Assembly (NCBI GenBank): GCA_025359065.1
Contig: JANYHM010000098.1
Location: 21,421-85,420 of the forward strand
Length of the DNA stretch: 64,000 bases
Source: Synechococcales cyanobacterium GL140_1_metabinner_5_sub
GTDB lineage: Bacteria; Cyanobacteriota; Cyanobacteriia; Cyanobacteriales; Chamaesiphonaceae
Reading direction: 5' to 3'
Shown here: piece after piece, positions 36,661-45,209 of the stretch
Layout: each line of letters starts with the position of its first letter
Numbering within the stretch: the stretch's first letter is position 1
Made by a program: the position numbers and the translations under genes
Notes under the pieces: model-generated
What the model saw: only the letters and a program-made list of their open reading frames with translations
What the model was told of the DNA's origin: nothing
Databases searched by the model: none

Positions 36661-36779
36661 AGGCTTTGCAGAAATGATATTTTATGGGTTGCTCCTCTAT
36701 TCTATACAGCGACGTACTCCTGATGCCTTTAAGTTATTTGATAGAGTATAACCATCAAAATCTAAGGTAATCTTTGGTC

Positions 36780-36812
36780 AGAAGTGCGACTTCTTAAAAA
36801 AGTCGCACTTCT
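36780..36812 (-). other. 13-bp perfect hairpin after the HNH gene
   Basis: 36780-36792 pairs perfectly with 36800-36812 around a 7-nt A/T loop. It stands 10 nt beyond the HNH stop on the minus strand. No T-tract follows in either direction, so it is terminator-like but not canonical. Confidence 0.5.
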
Positions 36813-36822
36813 ATTACTGGTT

Positions 36823-37353
36823 TTATTCGGGCATTGGGCGATTCTGCCAGAAACTTTCGGCGAAAGCTACTGCTGGGTGCATCGGTGCTTTAGGCTTAGT
36901 TTTTAGAGCCAAACCAGTTTCATTTAGGTACTTATCGCCTTTTTTGCCATTACAGCGCTCACAGGCAATTACCACGTTATCCCAAGTATGACCACCGCCC
37001 CGAGAGCGGGGAATAACGTGGTCGATCGTGAGAGCTTTGCCTGCTCCGCAATATTGGCACTTATGACCATCGCGGCGCAGCAACTCTCGGCGACTAACCG
37101 GCGGCACCTTCCACAGCCGCTCTGCCGTAGAAACCCGCAAACGAATGTGGTACGGAACTTCGATCGTCACCGAAGGAGAGCGCAACTGCCAGAATAAATT
37201 AGTCTCTAGCTCTAATGGTTCCGCTCGGCCACTAACTAGTAGAGTCACGGCGCGGCGAATGTTCACCCGCGACATGGGCAAATAGTTGTTTGAAAAAACT
37301 ACCACAGAATTTTGGAGAACGTCCGATCGATGGTCTAAGATGGCTGGCTTCAT
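36823..37353 (-). CDS. HNH endonuclease-like protein
   Basis: 176-residue protein with a complete HNH nuclease motif: a zinc-type pair CQYCG, then LTIDHVIPRSRGGGHTWDNVVIACERCNGKK, giving the catalytic His, Asn and final metal ligands plus the second Cys pair. The N-terminal ~80 residues (VFSNNYLPMSRVNIRRAVTL) are typical of stand-alone chromosomal HNH proteins widespread in cyanobacteria and other bacteria, not of homing enzymes inside an intron. Its cellular role is not established. The start is ATG 37353; the leader contains a GC-rich hairpin. Confidence 0.88.
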   Translation of the reverse strand: MKPAILDHRSDVLQNSVVVFSNNYLPMSRVNIRRAVTLLVSGRAEPLELETNLFWQLRSPSVTIEVPYHIRLRVSTAERLWKVPPVSRRELLRRDGHKCQYCGAGKALTIDHVIPRSRGGGHTWDNVVIACERCNGKKGDKYLNETGLALKTKPKAPMHPAVAFAESFWQNRPMPE

Positions 37354-37377
37354 TAAGGTTCCCCTATATATACGAGA

Positions 37378-37406
37378 CCCCCGCTAAACTTTTTGATTAG
37401 CGGGGG
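37378..37406. promoter_or_regulatory. 10-bp GC-rich hairpin in the HNH leader region
   Basis: CCCCCGCTAA (37378-37387) and TTAGCGGGGG (37397-37406) form a perfect 10-bp stem with a 9-nt loop, 25 nt upstream of the HNH start codon. It would be a stable structure in the HNH 5' UTR, or part of a short RNA on the opposite strand. Confidence 0.5.
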
Positions 37407-37458
37407 GGAAGCAGACGCGCGCAGAATTGAATTCTTAGCTAACGTAATTTATTTGCAG

Positions 37459-37481
37459 CATAGGCAGCACCTATGTTTTTT
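37459..37481 (+). terminator. Orphan rho-independent terminator-like hairpin
   Basis: CATAGG (37459-37464) and CCTATG (37470-37475) pair around CAGCA and are followed immediately by six T residues. No plus-strand gene ends here; together with the hairpin at 37378 it could delimit an unannotated short RNA antisense to the HNH leader. Confidence 0.5.
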
Positions 37482-37740
37482 CCCGCTTGGTATTATCCAA
37501 TCTTTATGAATGGTTGATATCACACTATCCTCCAGTCTCAGCGCCCAGCTACTAAACTGGCGACAGAACTTGGCGGAATGCCGAATGATTAAATTCGTGG
37601 CGGCGAAATTGCCCATTAGTAAAGAATGAAAATTAGTAAAAGTTACCATAGAAAATCCTAACACAATCAATTATGGAGCTGTGGAGCAAAAAAGATTTTT
37701 CAGCATTTGCGCGACAAATCCTTAATTTTTCGTAACAAAT

Positions 37741-38994
37741 TTAAGGAGCTTTAGATTTGGCAACTTTGGGGATGCGACCGGCTAAGCCAGTCATTAATCT
37801 CAATGAAAGATGTTTGCCTCCGGGAATGTTTTGGAGTACTCGTAGGCCAATTCTGCGCACAATTACCACGGGCCAGAGACTGGTGGAGAAAAAGCGATCG
37901 AGGAAGTCAGTAAAAGCTAAAATTGCCCAGTTCTCAGGCTGTCGCCAGTTTTGATAACGCTGAAGTACCTGGGCGCTACCCAGGTCTTCGCCTTGTTGAT
38001 GGGCAGTCCCTAAGACTTCCGCTAGCGCAGCGGCATCGCGGATGCCTAAATTCATGCCCTGGCCAGCGACAGGATGACAGCAGTGAGCCGCATCGCCCAC
38101 TAGAGCAAGGCGGTGTTTTACATAGCGATCGCTCTGCATTAGTTGAACAGGAAACAGAAATCTGGAACTATCGATGGTTAGTTTGCCCAGGATGTTACCG
38201 GTGGCGGTTTGGAGGCGATCGGTGAACTCTTCGATCGACATGTCTACTAATTCTTGCGCTTTCTGGTGGGGCGCAGTCCAGACCACCTGTACTCGGCCAT
38301 CGGCTAGGGGTAAGACTCCTAGAGGGCCATCGTACCAAAAGCGCTCATAGGCAATGTTTTGGTGGGGATGTTCGGGACTAACGGTAGCGGTGACGCAGGA
38401 CTGCCAGTATGCCCAGCCTTTGGTGTTGATGGTGGCCTGCTGACGCAGGGGAGATTTGGCTCCATCGGCACCGACTGTGAGGGTGGAGTGGATCAGGATT
38501 TGACCGGTAGGGGTGGTGATACTGAGTTCGCAGCGATCGGCTTGATAGGTGACTAGATCGACTTGGGCGGGGCAGAGGTAACTAAAGTTTTCAGAAGCTT
38601 CTAGCTCGGACTGTAGGGCGTTGAGTAAAACTCCGTGACCAGCGGCATAGCCGAGGACTGGGGTACCGAGGTTTTGAGGTAAGAGATGTACGATCGCGGG
38701 GCTATCGGCATCGGAGATTTGGATTTGGGAGAACTGGCTGAAGTGGGGTAAGACTTGTTCCCAAATTCCTAAGCCTTGGAAGATGCGGCCTGAGAGGATG
38801 GAGAGAGCGTAGGCACGACCTTTGGCAACGGCGATCGACTCTGGTTGGGCTTCGATTAAAATTACTTGCAATCCGGCTTGTTTTAAGCCTAGAGCCAGGG
38901 TGTGACCAACAATGCCGCCGCCGACGATGGCGACATCACAGGTAAACATGGTGGGGCTAGGAGCGATAGCGCTCTCGATGGTGGCTGCGGGCAT
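37741..38994 (-). CDS. FAD-dependent hydroxylase of the UbiH/Coq6 family
   Basis: Flavoprotein monooxygenase. The FAD motif VAIVGGGIVGHTLALGLKQAG is near the N-terminus, ADGAKSPLRQ is mid-protein, and GDAAHCCHPVAGQGMNLGIRDA is the second FAD/NADH-binding motif. ATG 38994 gives 417-418 residues, the family length; ATG 38949 is possible. A longer frame up to 39207 would run into the next gene upstream and is not credible. Cyanobacteria make plastoquinone, not ubiquinone, so the substrate of this UbiH homologue remains open. Confidence 0.88.
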   Translation of the reverse strand: MPAATIESAIAPSPTMFTCDVAIVGGGIVGHTLALGLKQAGLQVILIEAQPESIAVAKGRAYALSILSGRIFQGLGIWEQVLPHFSQFSQIQISDADSPAIVHLLPQNLGTPVLGYAAGHGVLLNALQSELEASENFSYLCPAQVDLVTYQADRCELSITTPTGQILIHSTLTVGADGAKSPLRQQATINTKGWAYWQSCVTATVSPEHPHQNIAYERFWYDGPLGVLPLADGRVQVVWTAPHQKAQELVDMSIEEFTDRLQTATGNILGKLTIDSSRFLFPVQLMQSDRYVKHRLALVGDAAHCCHPVAGQGMNLGIRDAAALAEVLGTAHQQGEDLGSAQVLQRYQNWRQPENWAILAFTDFLDRFFSTSLWPVVIVRRIGLRVLQNIPGGKHLSLRLMTGLAGRIPKVAKSKAP

Positions 38995-39055
38995 GGATGG
39001 GGATTTGTAGCGATTTCTTAATTCTGACAGATTTCTTAGAATTTTCCATCTGCTA

Positions 39056-40843
39056 CTATTGGGTGATTGAAATCTTATACAAATTCCATAAGCTGCCCAG
39101 GTTTGTAGGCTGTAAGCCTTGGACTTTATTTCTGGCCGCCAATAGAGAAAGAGAATTGACCAAATAGATGCAGGGTAGATTTTCTTGGGTGATGCGCTGG
39201 GTTTCATAATAAATTTCTCGGCGCTTGGCTTCGTCTAACTCCTGAGAACCTTTGATATATAAGTCATTGATTTCTTTTTCCCAAGGAGCTACTTCTTGTC
39301 CGGTAAGCTGCTTTTCTTCTTTGCTGGGTTTTTGATTAAAGACGTGCGATCGGGCTTCAGTTAACCAGAAATTGGCACCATCTTGGGGTTCAATGCCACC
39401 GGTAAAGCCAATGATATGTGCATCCCAATCTAAGGCTTTGTCTAATTTATCTACTAATAGGGGAAATGCTACGGCATTAAAATTGACTTTCATGCCTAGT
39501 TTTTCTAGATCTTGTTGGACTTGAGTACCTAGTGCTTCGCGGATTTTGTTGCCAGAATTGGTAATTAAATTGAAGTTAACTGCGTTATCTTGATCGTCAA
39601 ATAGATCGGCACCCTTGTATTTGAAACCAGCTTCTTGTAAGAGCTGTTTGGATTTGGCTAAATCATAGTCATAAGATTTTAATCCTTCAGCCAAGTAGTA
39701 GGGAGTTCCTACCGATAAAGGTGAGTTTTGGGAAACCCCTAAACCACGATAAAGGTTATTAACCATGCGTTTGCGATCGATCGCATAGGCTACGGCCTGT
39801 CTAAATTTAACATTGTTAAACCAACGAGATTTTACTGGATCAATTAACGGCTTTTCATCCCGAGATCCTTTGTTTAAGTTGAAAGCTAAAAACGTTGTAC
39901 CAGAAGACGGGCCAGCGTTAGTGATGGTGAAATTACCTTTTTCCTCTTCTTTTTTGAGCAAGGAAAAAAATTCGGGGCCAACTCCGTAGGTATCAATATT
40001 GCCAGAGCGGAACTGCATCAGAGTGTTATCGGTGCTTTCGGTGATTTGCCATACCACTCGATCGAGGTAGGGTAGCTGTCTACCTTGGTCATCTTTGCGC
40101 CAGTAATAGGGATTGCGCTCAAAGATTAATCGTTCACCCGGAGTATAGGAAATCAGGCGATACATGCCGTTACTGAGCAGCTCTGATGGCTTGGTGTTAA
40201 TGCCCCAAGCTCCCATGAACTTAGAACGCTCTTTGTCTACCTCCTTTACCTGTATTTTGCCAGATTTATCTTTGTATTCTTGTCGTTCCTTGTATTTTTC
40301 AGTGGCGTTGACGAGGGGGCGTAGCTTGTGAGCCGGAATAATTCCTTGGCCGCCAATGGTGCGCAGGGCTGGAGCAAATGGTTCTGGCGTGGTGACGGCA
40401 ATATGTGAAGCGTCGATTTTTTTGATGGTGGGAAATTTCTCGGCTTTGCCAATTTTGAGGCTATCTTGAGCGCTGTTAGGAATTTTGGGGTTGAGGTAAA
40501 CTTCGTTGAAGCTAAACTCTACGTCATCGGCAGTGAGGGGTGCGCCGTCTGACCATTTGAGGTTGGGACGCATGGCAAAAGTGATGGTGTTGCCCTCGAT
40601 CTTCCAAGATTCAGCTAAGGCTGGCTCGATTTCGCCTTTGCCGTTGGTGCCGACTAATCCTTCGCTGGTGTATTCAAAGAAAGCGGTAGCAACGTTGTTG
40701 AGGACTGGGTTAAAGGTTGATGGTTCGCCTAAGACTCCGATCGCCAACTGATTGGGTTTGGTGGCATTAGAGGCTGTCGAGCAGCCACTGATACCAATGG
40801 CAATGGCTAACAGCAAGGCGAAGATTTTTTGCAGGGCGAACAT
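39056..40843 (-). CDS. ABC transporter substrate-binding lipoprotein (peptide/nickel family 5)
   Basis: 595-residue lipoprotein; the signal ends in the lipobox ISGC (Cys21). The mature protein is a family 5 extracellular solute-binding protein (DppA/OppA/NikA fold) with PSTFNPVLNN near the start, the diagnostic WKIEGNTITFAMRPNLKWSD region, and NVKFRQAVAYAIDRKRMV. It should deliver oligopeptides or similar solutes to a Dpp/Opp-type permease, whose genes are not in this window. It ends 61 nt before the start of the UbiH-like gene on the same strand. Confidence 0.92.
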   Translation of the reverse strand: MFALQKIFALLLAIAIGISGCSTASNATKPNQLAIGVLGEPSTFNPVLNNVATAFFEYTSEGLVGTNGKGEIEPALAESWKIEGNTITFAMRPNLKWSDGAPLTADDVEFSFNEVYLNPKIPNSAQDSLKIGKAEKFPTIKKIDASHIAVTTPEPFAPALRTIGGQGIIPAHKLRPLVNATEKYKERQEYKDKSGKIQVKEVDKERSKFMGAWGINTKPSELLSNGMYRLISYTPGERLIFERNPYYWRKDDQGRQLPYLDRVVWQITESTDNTLMQFRSGNIDTYGVGPEFFSLLKKEEEKGNFTITNAGPSSGTTFLAFNLNKGSRDEKPLIDPVKSRWFNNVKFRQAVAYAIDRKRMVNNLYRGLGVSQNSPLSVGTPYYLAEGLKSYDYDLAKSKQLLQEAGFKYKGADLFDDQDNAVNFNLITNSGNKIREALGTQVQQDLEKLGMKVNFNAVAFPLLVDKLDKALDWDAHIIGFTGGIEPQDGANFWLTEARSHVFNQKPSKEEKQLTGQEVAPWEKEINDLYIKGSQELDEAKRREIYYETQRITQENLPCIYLVNSLSLLAARNKVQGLQPTNLGSLWNLYKISITQ

Positions 40844-40948
40844 AGATAACTTCCTAGAAACCAGATCTGGATCGTAGCATTAGGTCTACGATTCGGCGGA
40901 TTCTGATTTTTGATATTAGAGCATCACTTATGACAGATGCGATCGAAC

Positions 40949-41428
40949 CTAATCGGCCTGCAACAAAATAACGGCGTGAGCGCAGATACCTTTTTCTTTG
41001 CCCACTGGCCCGAGCTGTTCATTAGTGGTGGCTTTGATACCTACCTGGTCGGGCTGTAAGCCTAAAACTTCAGCCAGTCGATCGCGCATTGCTCCGATAT
41101 GTGGCTTGAGCTTGGGACGCTCAGCGACCACCACTGAGTCGATATTTACAATGTGCCAATGGCGATCTTTTAATAAACCATGAACTTGCTCTAGCAGCTT
41201 TAAACTATCTGCCCCTGCCCACTGCGGATCGGTGGGTGGAAAATAGTGGCCAATGTCTCCGAGGCTGAGCGCTCCCAACATCGCATCCATAATGGCATGG
41301 GTTAACACGTCGGCATCGCTGTGGCCAAGTAAACCTAGCTCATGCTCAATTTTTACGCCGCCGAGGATTAAAGGTCGATCGGGCACCAGTCGATGGATAT
41401 CGTAGCCATTACCAATTCTGATTTGCAT
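40949..41428 (-). CDS. ispF: 2-C-methyl-D-erythritol 2,4-cyclodiphosphate synthase
   Basis: MEP-pathway enzyme that cyclises CDP-ME-2-phosphate to MEcPP, feeding carotenoid, phytol and quinone synthesis. 159 residues, the normal length. Zinc ligands Asp10 and His12 are in GYDIHRL with a further His in [17 protein letters not shown]; the C-terminal [20 protein letters not shown] is the family signature. The start is ATG 41428. It is divergent from phoU. Confidence 0.97.
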   Translation of the reverse strand: MQIRIGNGYDIHRLVPDRPLILGGVKIEHELGLLGHSDADVLTHAIMDAMLGALSLGDIGHYFPPTDPQWAGADSLKLLEQVHGLLKDRHWHIVNIDSVVVAERPKLKPHIGAMRDRLAEVLGLQPDQVGIKATTNEQLGPVGKEKGICAHAVILLQAD

Positions 41429-41547
41429 GATTTTTAACTGGCCTACTAGGCTGATTTAAAGTGCCTTTTGGGCATTGCGCTCCAATATTTTAGCGAGTTC
41501 TGTATCTATATCTGAAGCTGACGCAAAACAGAGAGATTGTAAGAAAA

Positions 41548-42327
41548 GTGTCCAAACATACCCAAAACATCAGTTTAGCTGTTTACAATGGTACTCTCGG
41601 TTGTTCATTTTTGGTGCATGGTAGATTGGTTCATTTATATCCTTACGGTAAAGCTTTCCTGTCTGACAGTTCCTCCCAAGAGTCTAGCCCTTTCCAGAAA
41701 AAGATTCGGGTTTTGGAGCAGGATATCTTACGCATGGGATCATTAGTAGAAAAATCTTGCCGGTTGTCTCATGAAGCAATGTTCGGTCGTAATTTGGCGG
41801 CTTTAAAAGAGATTGATGCGATCGATCGAGAAGTTGACGTATTCTATCGACGAATTGACGTAGAAAGCGCCCAGTTGATGGCGATCGCTTCACCCGCAGC
41901 CAAAGATCTGCGCATTTTGAATGCTTTTATTCAAATGGTTAGAGACTTAGAAAGAGTTGGAGACTATGCCGAAGATCTGGGAGATTTGGCAGTGAAAATG
42001 TTTCCTTATCCTGTGCACGAATGTATGTCAGAGCTAGAGAAAATGTCTACTACGACACGTACTATGCTGGCCAAAAGTCTGGTGGCGGTAGCTGAGTTAG
42101 ATGGTGAAGCCAGAGGTTCTTTAGAAAGCCTCGATGACGAAGTAGATGCTAGCTATGAGCTAATTTATGAACGCTTGGCCAGTCAACATGATTTTCGAGG
42201 AAGTTTGGAGCCAATCATGCTTTTGACTCTCAGCATTCGCTGCTTAGAAAGAATGGCAGACCACGCTAACAACGTGGCGCGACGAGTTAATTATATTATT
42301 ACTGGCCACCATCACAAAGATGGCTAA
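41548..42327 (+). CDS. phoU: Phosphate-signalling protein PhoU
   Basis: Two three-helix PhoU repeats: residues ~49-150 (LEQDILRMGSLVEKSCRLSH, then a DLERVGDYAEDLG metal-binding motif) and ~155-255 (RCLERMADHANNVARRV, a second metal cluster). PhoU couples PstSCAB to the Pho histidine kinase and dampens the Pho regulon. The start is uncertain. GTG 41548 gives 259 residues with a 48-residue N-terminal extension (NGTLGCSFLVHGRLVHLYPY) absent from typical ~220-residue PhoU, so a downstream non-ATG start may be used. It is far from pstS, and no Pho box is visible upstream. Confidence 0.92.
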   Translation: MSKHTQNISLAVYNGTLGCSFLVHGRLVHLYPYGKAFLSDSSSQESSPFQKKIRVLEQDILRMGSLVEKSCRLSHEAMFGRNLAALKEIDAIDREVDVFYRRIDVESAQLMAIASPAAKDLRILNAFIQMVRDLERVGDYAEDLGDLAVKMFPYPVHECMSELEKMSTTTRTMLAKSLVAVAELDGEARGSLESLDDEVDASYELIYERLASQHDFRGSLEPIMLLTLSIRCLERMADHANNVARRVNYIITGHHHKDG

Positions 42328-42337
42328 TCGTGCAGTA

Positions 42338-44188
42338 TTACTGACCACCATCGTTAGGCTCAGGACTGGGTGCTTGTGGGGTTGATAATTTGGTGTTGGG
42401 CAATTTACCGGGTGAGGCTTTTTGGGGAAAGTAGGCTTCCATGACTTTGAGTACCATTGGTGCTGCTACTTTACCGCCACCGCCGCCCAAATGTTCGCCG
42501 AAGGCCACTACTACAATTTCGGGTTCATCCAAGGGTGCGTAGGCACCAAACCACACGTGCACTGCTTTGGGTGGAGCTTCAGCAGTGCCGCTTTTGCCTG
42601 CTGACGGTGGAATGGTTGGAACATTCATGGCCGCGCCAGTCCCGCCATCTACCACCTGGCGTAGACCACTGCGAATTAATTTAATATTTTCTGGTTTGAT
42701 ATCTAATGATTGGGGTTTTAGATTTGGTGAATCGTTGGGCTGTAAAAGTAAATGAGGTTTGACTAAATATCCGCCGTTGGCTGGGACAGCAAACATGCGA
42801 GCAGTTTGTAGCGGGGTGACCTGTAAAAATCCTTGGCCGATCGACATATTTACCGTGTCACCGACACTCCAGTCTAGCTTGTAGTTTTTGCGTTTCCATT
42901 CGTCATCGGCGACTAATCCTTTGCGTTCTTCTGGTAGTTCAATGCCGGTTTTGGTGCCAAACCCATATCTGCGAGTCCAGTCAATCAGAGTTGGACCACC
43001 AATGCCTTGAGCGATTTGATAAAAGAAGGTGTCACTACTGTTTTTTAAAGCGCCATCAAAACCCAATACCCCAAAACCCGCATGGTTCCAGTCCGCAAAG
43101 GTGGTGCCACCAATTCTTAGAGATGCGTAGGTCTGAAGCCTAGTGTTGACGTTGTATTTGCCCGATTCTAGAGCAGCCGTGGTGGTGATGATTTTGAAGG
43201 TGCTAGCAGGCGGGAAGGGCTGCACCGATCGATTAACCAAGGGGTGATCAACTCCCTGAAGTTTTTTCCAGTCTTCGGGTTTGATCCGTCCTGAAAACAC
43301 ATTGGGGTTGAAGTTGGGATAGCTGGCCATCGCTAAAATTTCGCCGTTTTTGGGGTTCATGGCGACGATCGAACCAGTGCGTTTGGCCAGAGCGTCTTCA
43401 GCAGCTTTTTGCAAATTGAGATCGATCGTTAGGCGGATATCTTTGCCCGGTTTGGTAACTTTTTGTCCTAGATCTCGCTGTACCCGGTTAGAGCCATCTA
43501 CTTCAAGCTGTCTACCACCCCATTCACCGCGCAGTAGATTTTCAAAGGCCGACTCCACGCCCATTTTGCCGATCACATCAGTTAACCGATAGCCATCAGC
43601 ACGACGGGTGGCTAGTTCTTTATCGGTAAGTTCTCCCGTGTGACCCAACACATGAGAGGCAAGTTCGCCGTGGGGATAGTCTCGAATATTTTCGATGTCT
43701 ACTTCAATGCCGTCTTTATCGGTACTGAATTCCTTCAGGGCAATGATTTTATCGGAGCTGATATCTCTGGCCAGTCTGACTAGCTCAGGGGTGGTGATTT
43801 TGACCTTGCTGACTTTTTCTTGAATTTCTTGCTCATCCATCCCCAAAACTTCCGAAAGACGTTTGCGGCTGTCTGGCCAAGTGGGTTTTTTGATCGCCGC
43901 AGGCCAGACGAAAACAGAGTAAGAAAGACGATTGCTGGCTAATACCTTGCCGTTACGATCGAGGACATTTCCCCTCGTAGGCCGTTTGGCCGCCACAATC
44001 CGCACTCGATTTTTCTCGGCGCGTTGGCGGTAGGTGGTGCCTTCTAGCACCTGGAGATAGGTTAACCGAATACCTACGGCCAATAAGCCAAAGGTAATTG
44101 TTCCCATAAGAACTTTAGACTGCCAGCCTTTGCCTACAGTCAGGGAATCACCGCTAAAGCCAGAGAAATTGGGACGAAAGGGCTGCAT
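42338..44188 (-). CDS. mrdA: Penicillin-binding protein 2 (peptidoglycan DD-transpeptidase)
   Basis: Class B PBP driving cell elongation. A single membrane helix lies near residues 25-50 (VLMGTITFGLLAVGIRLTYL). A dimerisation/pedestal domain follows, and the transpeptidase domain has the nucleophile Ser329 in PASTFK, the SSDTF (SxN-like) motif and the KSGTAE box. 616 residues fits PBP2 and is shorter than many FtsI proteins with PASTA domains. Convergent with phoU, 10 nt apart. The start is ATG 44188. Confidence 0.92.
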   Translation of the reverse strand: MQPFRPNFSGFSGDSLTVGKGWQSKVLMGTITFGLLAVGIRLTYLQVLEGTTYRQRAEKNRVRIVAAKRPTRGNVLDRNGKVLASNRLSYSVFVWPAAIKKPTWPDSRKRLSEVLGMDEQEIQEKVSKVKITTPELVRLARDISSDKIIALKEFSTDKDGIEVDIENIRDYPHGELASHVLGHTGELTDKELATRRADGYRLTDVIGKMGVESAFENLLRGEWGGRQLEVDGSNRVQRDLGQKVTKPGKDIRLTIDLNLQKAAEDALAKRTGSIVAMNPKNGEILAMASYPNFNPNVFSGRIKPEDWKKLQGVDHPLVNRSVQPFPPASTFKIITTTAALESGKYNVNTRLQTYASLRIGGTTFADWNHAGFGVLGFDGALKNSSDTFFYQIAQGIGGPTLIDWTRRYGFGTKTGIELPEERKGLVADDEWKRKNYKLDWSVGDTVNMSIGQGFLQVTPLQTARMFAVPANGGYLVKPHLLLQPNDSPNLKPQSLDIKPENIKLIRSGLRQVVDGGTGAAMNVPTIPPSAGKSGTAEAPPKAVHVWFGAYAPLDEPEIVVVAFGEHLGGGGGKVAAPMVLKVMEAYFPQKASPGKLPNTKLSTPQAPSPEPNDGGQ

Positions 44189-44353
44189 GGTTTTTAAATA
44201 AGGCGGTAGAAATGCATTTGTTTTGATAATACCCTGAAGTTTGCTGGTAGGAGCTAGCAGGAGGTGCGACGGAGAGGCTTGTGGTAGGATGGAAACGTCA
44301 CCAGGCCGCGAGCTGTGGCTCTGATTTGTGGCTATGGCACCCAGGCGAGATTT

Positions 44354-45130
44354 ATGATCGATTATTCTGCGGATATACTTCGCGAAGCAAACGAAGAACT
44401 AGCACTCCTTGAAATCGAGGATGATGAAATCACCGAAGATTTTACCGATGTGTGGGTAGAAGAGCCGATCGCCCCTAAACCCGACCCCGATCAAATGCTG
44501 GCGCTGTTAAATTCGACTACTCCCAGCGACAGGATTTTGGCGGCTAGAGCTTTTTGCGAAATCCAAGATGCCCGGGCGATCGATCGGCTTCTAGAACTAA
44601 TTGATGATCCATGTCCTTTAACCCGCGTGGCGGTGGCTTATGCTTTGGGGCGCAATCCCCGTCCAGCGGTAGTCAGACCACTAATTCATCAGTTGCAGTC
44701 CGATTGGAATGGCTATGTGCGCAAGGGCATTGTGTGGGCGCTGGGCAACTGTAATGATGTCCAGATTTTGCTGCCGCTGATCCATGCTCTAAAAACTGAT
44801 ATTCCGGCGGTGCGACTGTGGGCAGCGAGTTCGCTGGCACAGGTTGGTGATTTGGGCTATGAGGTGGTGTTAGCGGCAATTCCACCGCTGATTGAGGCAA
44901 TGTTGGGGGATGAAATTGCAGCAGTGCGCAGTAACTGTGCTTGGTCGATCGGGCGGCTGTGTTTGGAGTTGCCGTCTAATGTGGTGTATGCGACAGCGGT
45001 GGATGCCCTAATTGAGGTGGTGGCCGAAGACCCTGAGCTGGGAGTGCGAGCAGATGCTAAGGCGGCGCTGTTAAAGCTCGGTGATCCCAGAGGGATGCAG
45101 GCGATCGAGACTCTGGAAGCAGATTCATAG
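44354..45130 (+). CDS. HEAT-repeat protein
   Basis: 258 residues from ATG 44354 (a GTG at 44315 is less likely). After an acidic N-terminus (EIEDDEITEDFTDVWVEE) come about five HEAT/PBS-lyase-type repeats with the ARAFCEIQD, VAVAYALGRNPRP, RKGIVWALGN and RLWAASSLAQVGD pattern. Such proteins are protein-interaction scaffolds; some cyanobacterial relatives attach bilins to phycobiliproteins, but nothing here points to lyase activity. It is divergent from the PBP2 gene. Confidence 0.8.
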   Translation: MIDYSADILREANEELALLEIEDDEITEDFTDVWVEEPIAPKPDPDQMLALLNSTTPSDRILAARAFCEIQDARAIDRLLELIDDPCPLTRVAVAYALGRNPRPAVVRPLIHQLQSDWNGYVRKGIVWALGNCNDVQILLPLIHALKTDIPAVRLWAASSLAQVGDLGYEVVLAAIPPLIEAMLGDEIAAVRSNCAWSIGRLCLELPSNVVYATAVDALIEVVAEDPELGVRADAKAALLKLGDPRGMQAIETLEADS

Positions 45131-45209
45131 ACCTAAGCAGAATTGATTCAATACTTTAACTAGAGCTGCCTGCCGTGTATGCTGAGAAAGTCGAGTTTGA
45201 GAGTACATC

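Larger units (their letters stand above)
37354..37740. other. Gene-free spacer between HNH and the UbiH-like gene
   Basis: I see no protein gene here. A 73-codon minus-strand frame at 37449-37670 has no recognisable features and is rejected. The spacer holds the GC-rich hairpin at 37378 and a plus-strand terminator-like hairpin at 37459-37481. Confidence 0.6.

Noticed and set aside
37449..37670. 73-codon minus-strand frame in the HNH/UbiH spacer
   Set aside because: No family, no ribosome-binding site, and it overlaps a terminator-like hairpin.
38995..39207. Upstream extension of the UbiH-like hydroxylase
   Set aside because: It would overlap the peptide-binding lipoprotein gene by about 150 nt and adds sequence foreign to the family; ATG 38994 gives the normal length.
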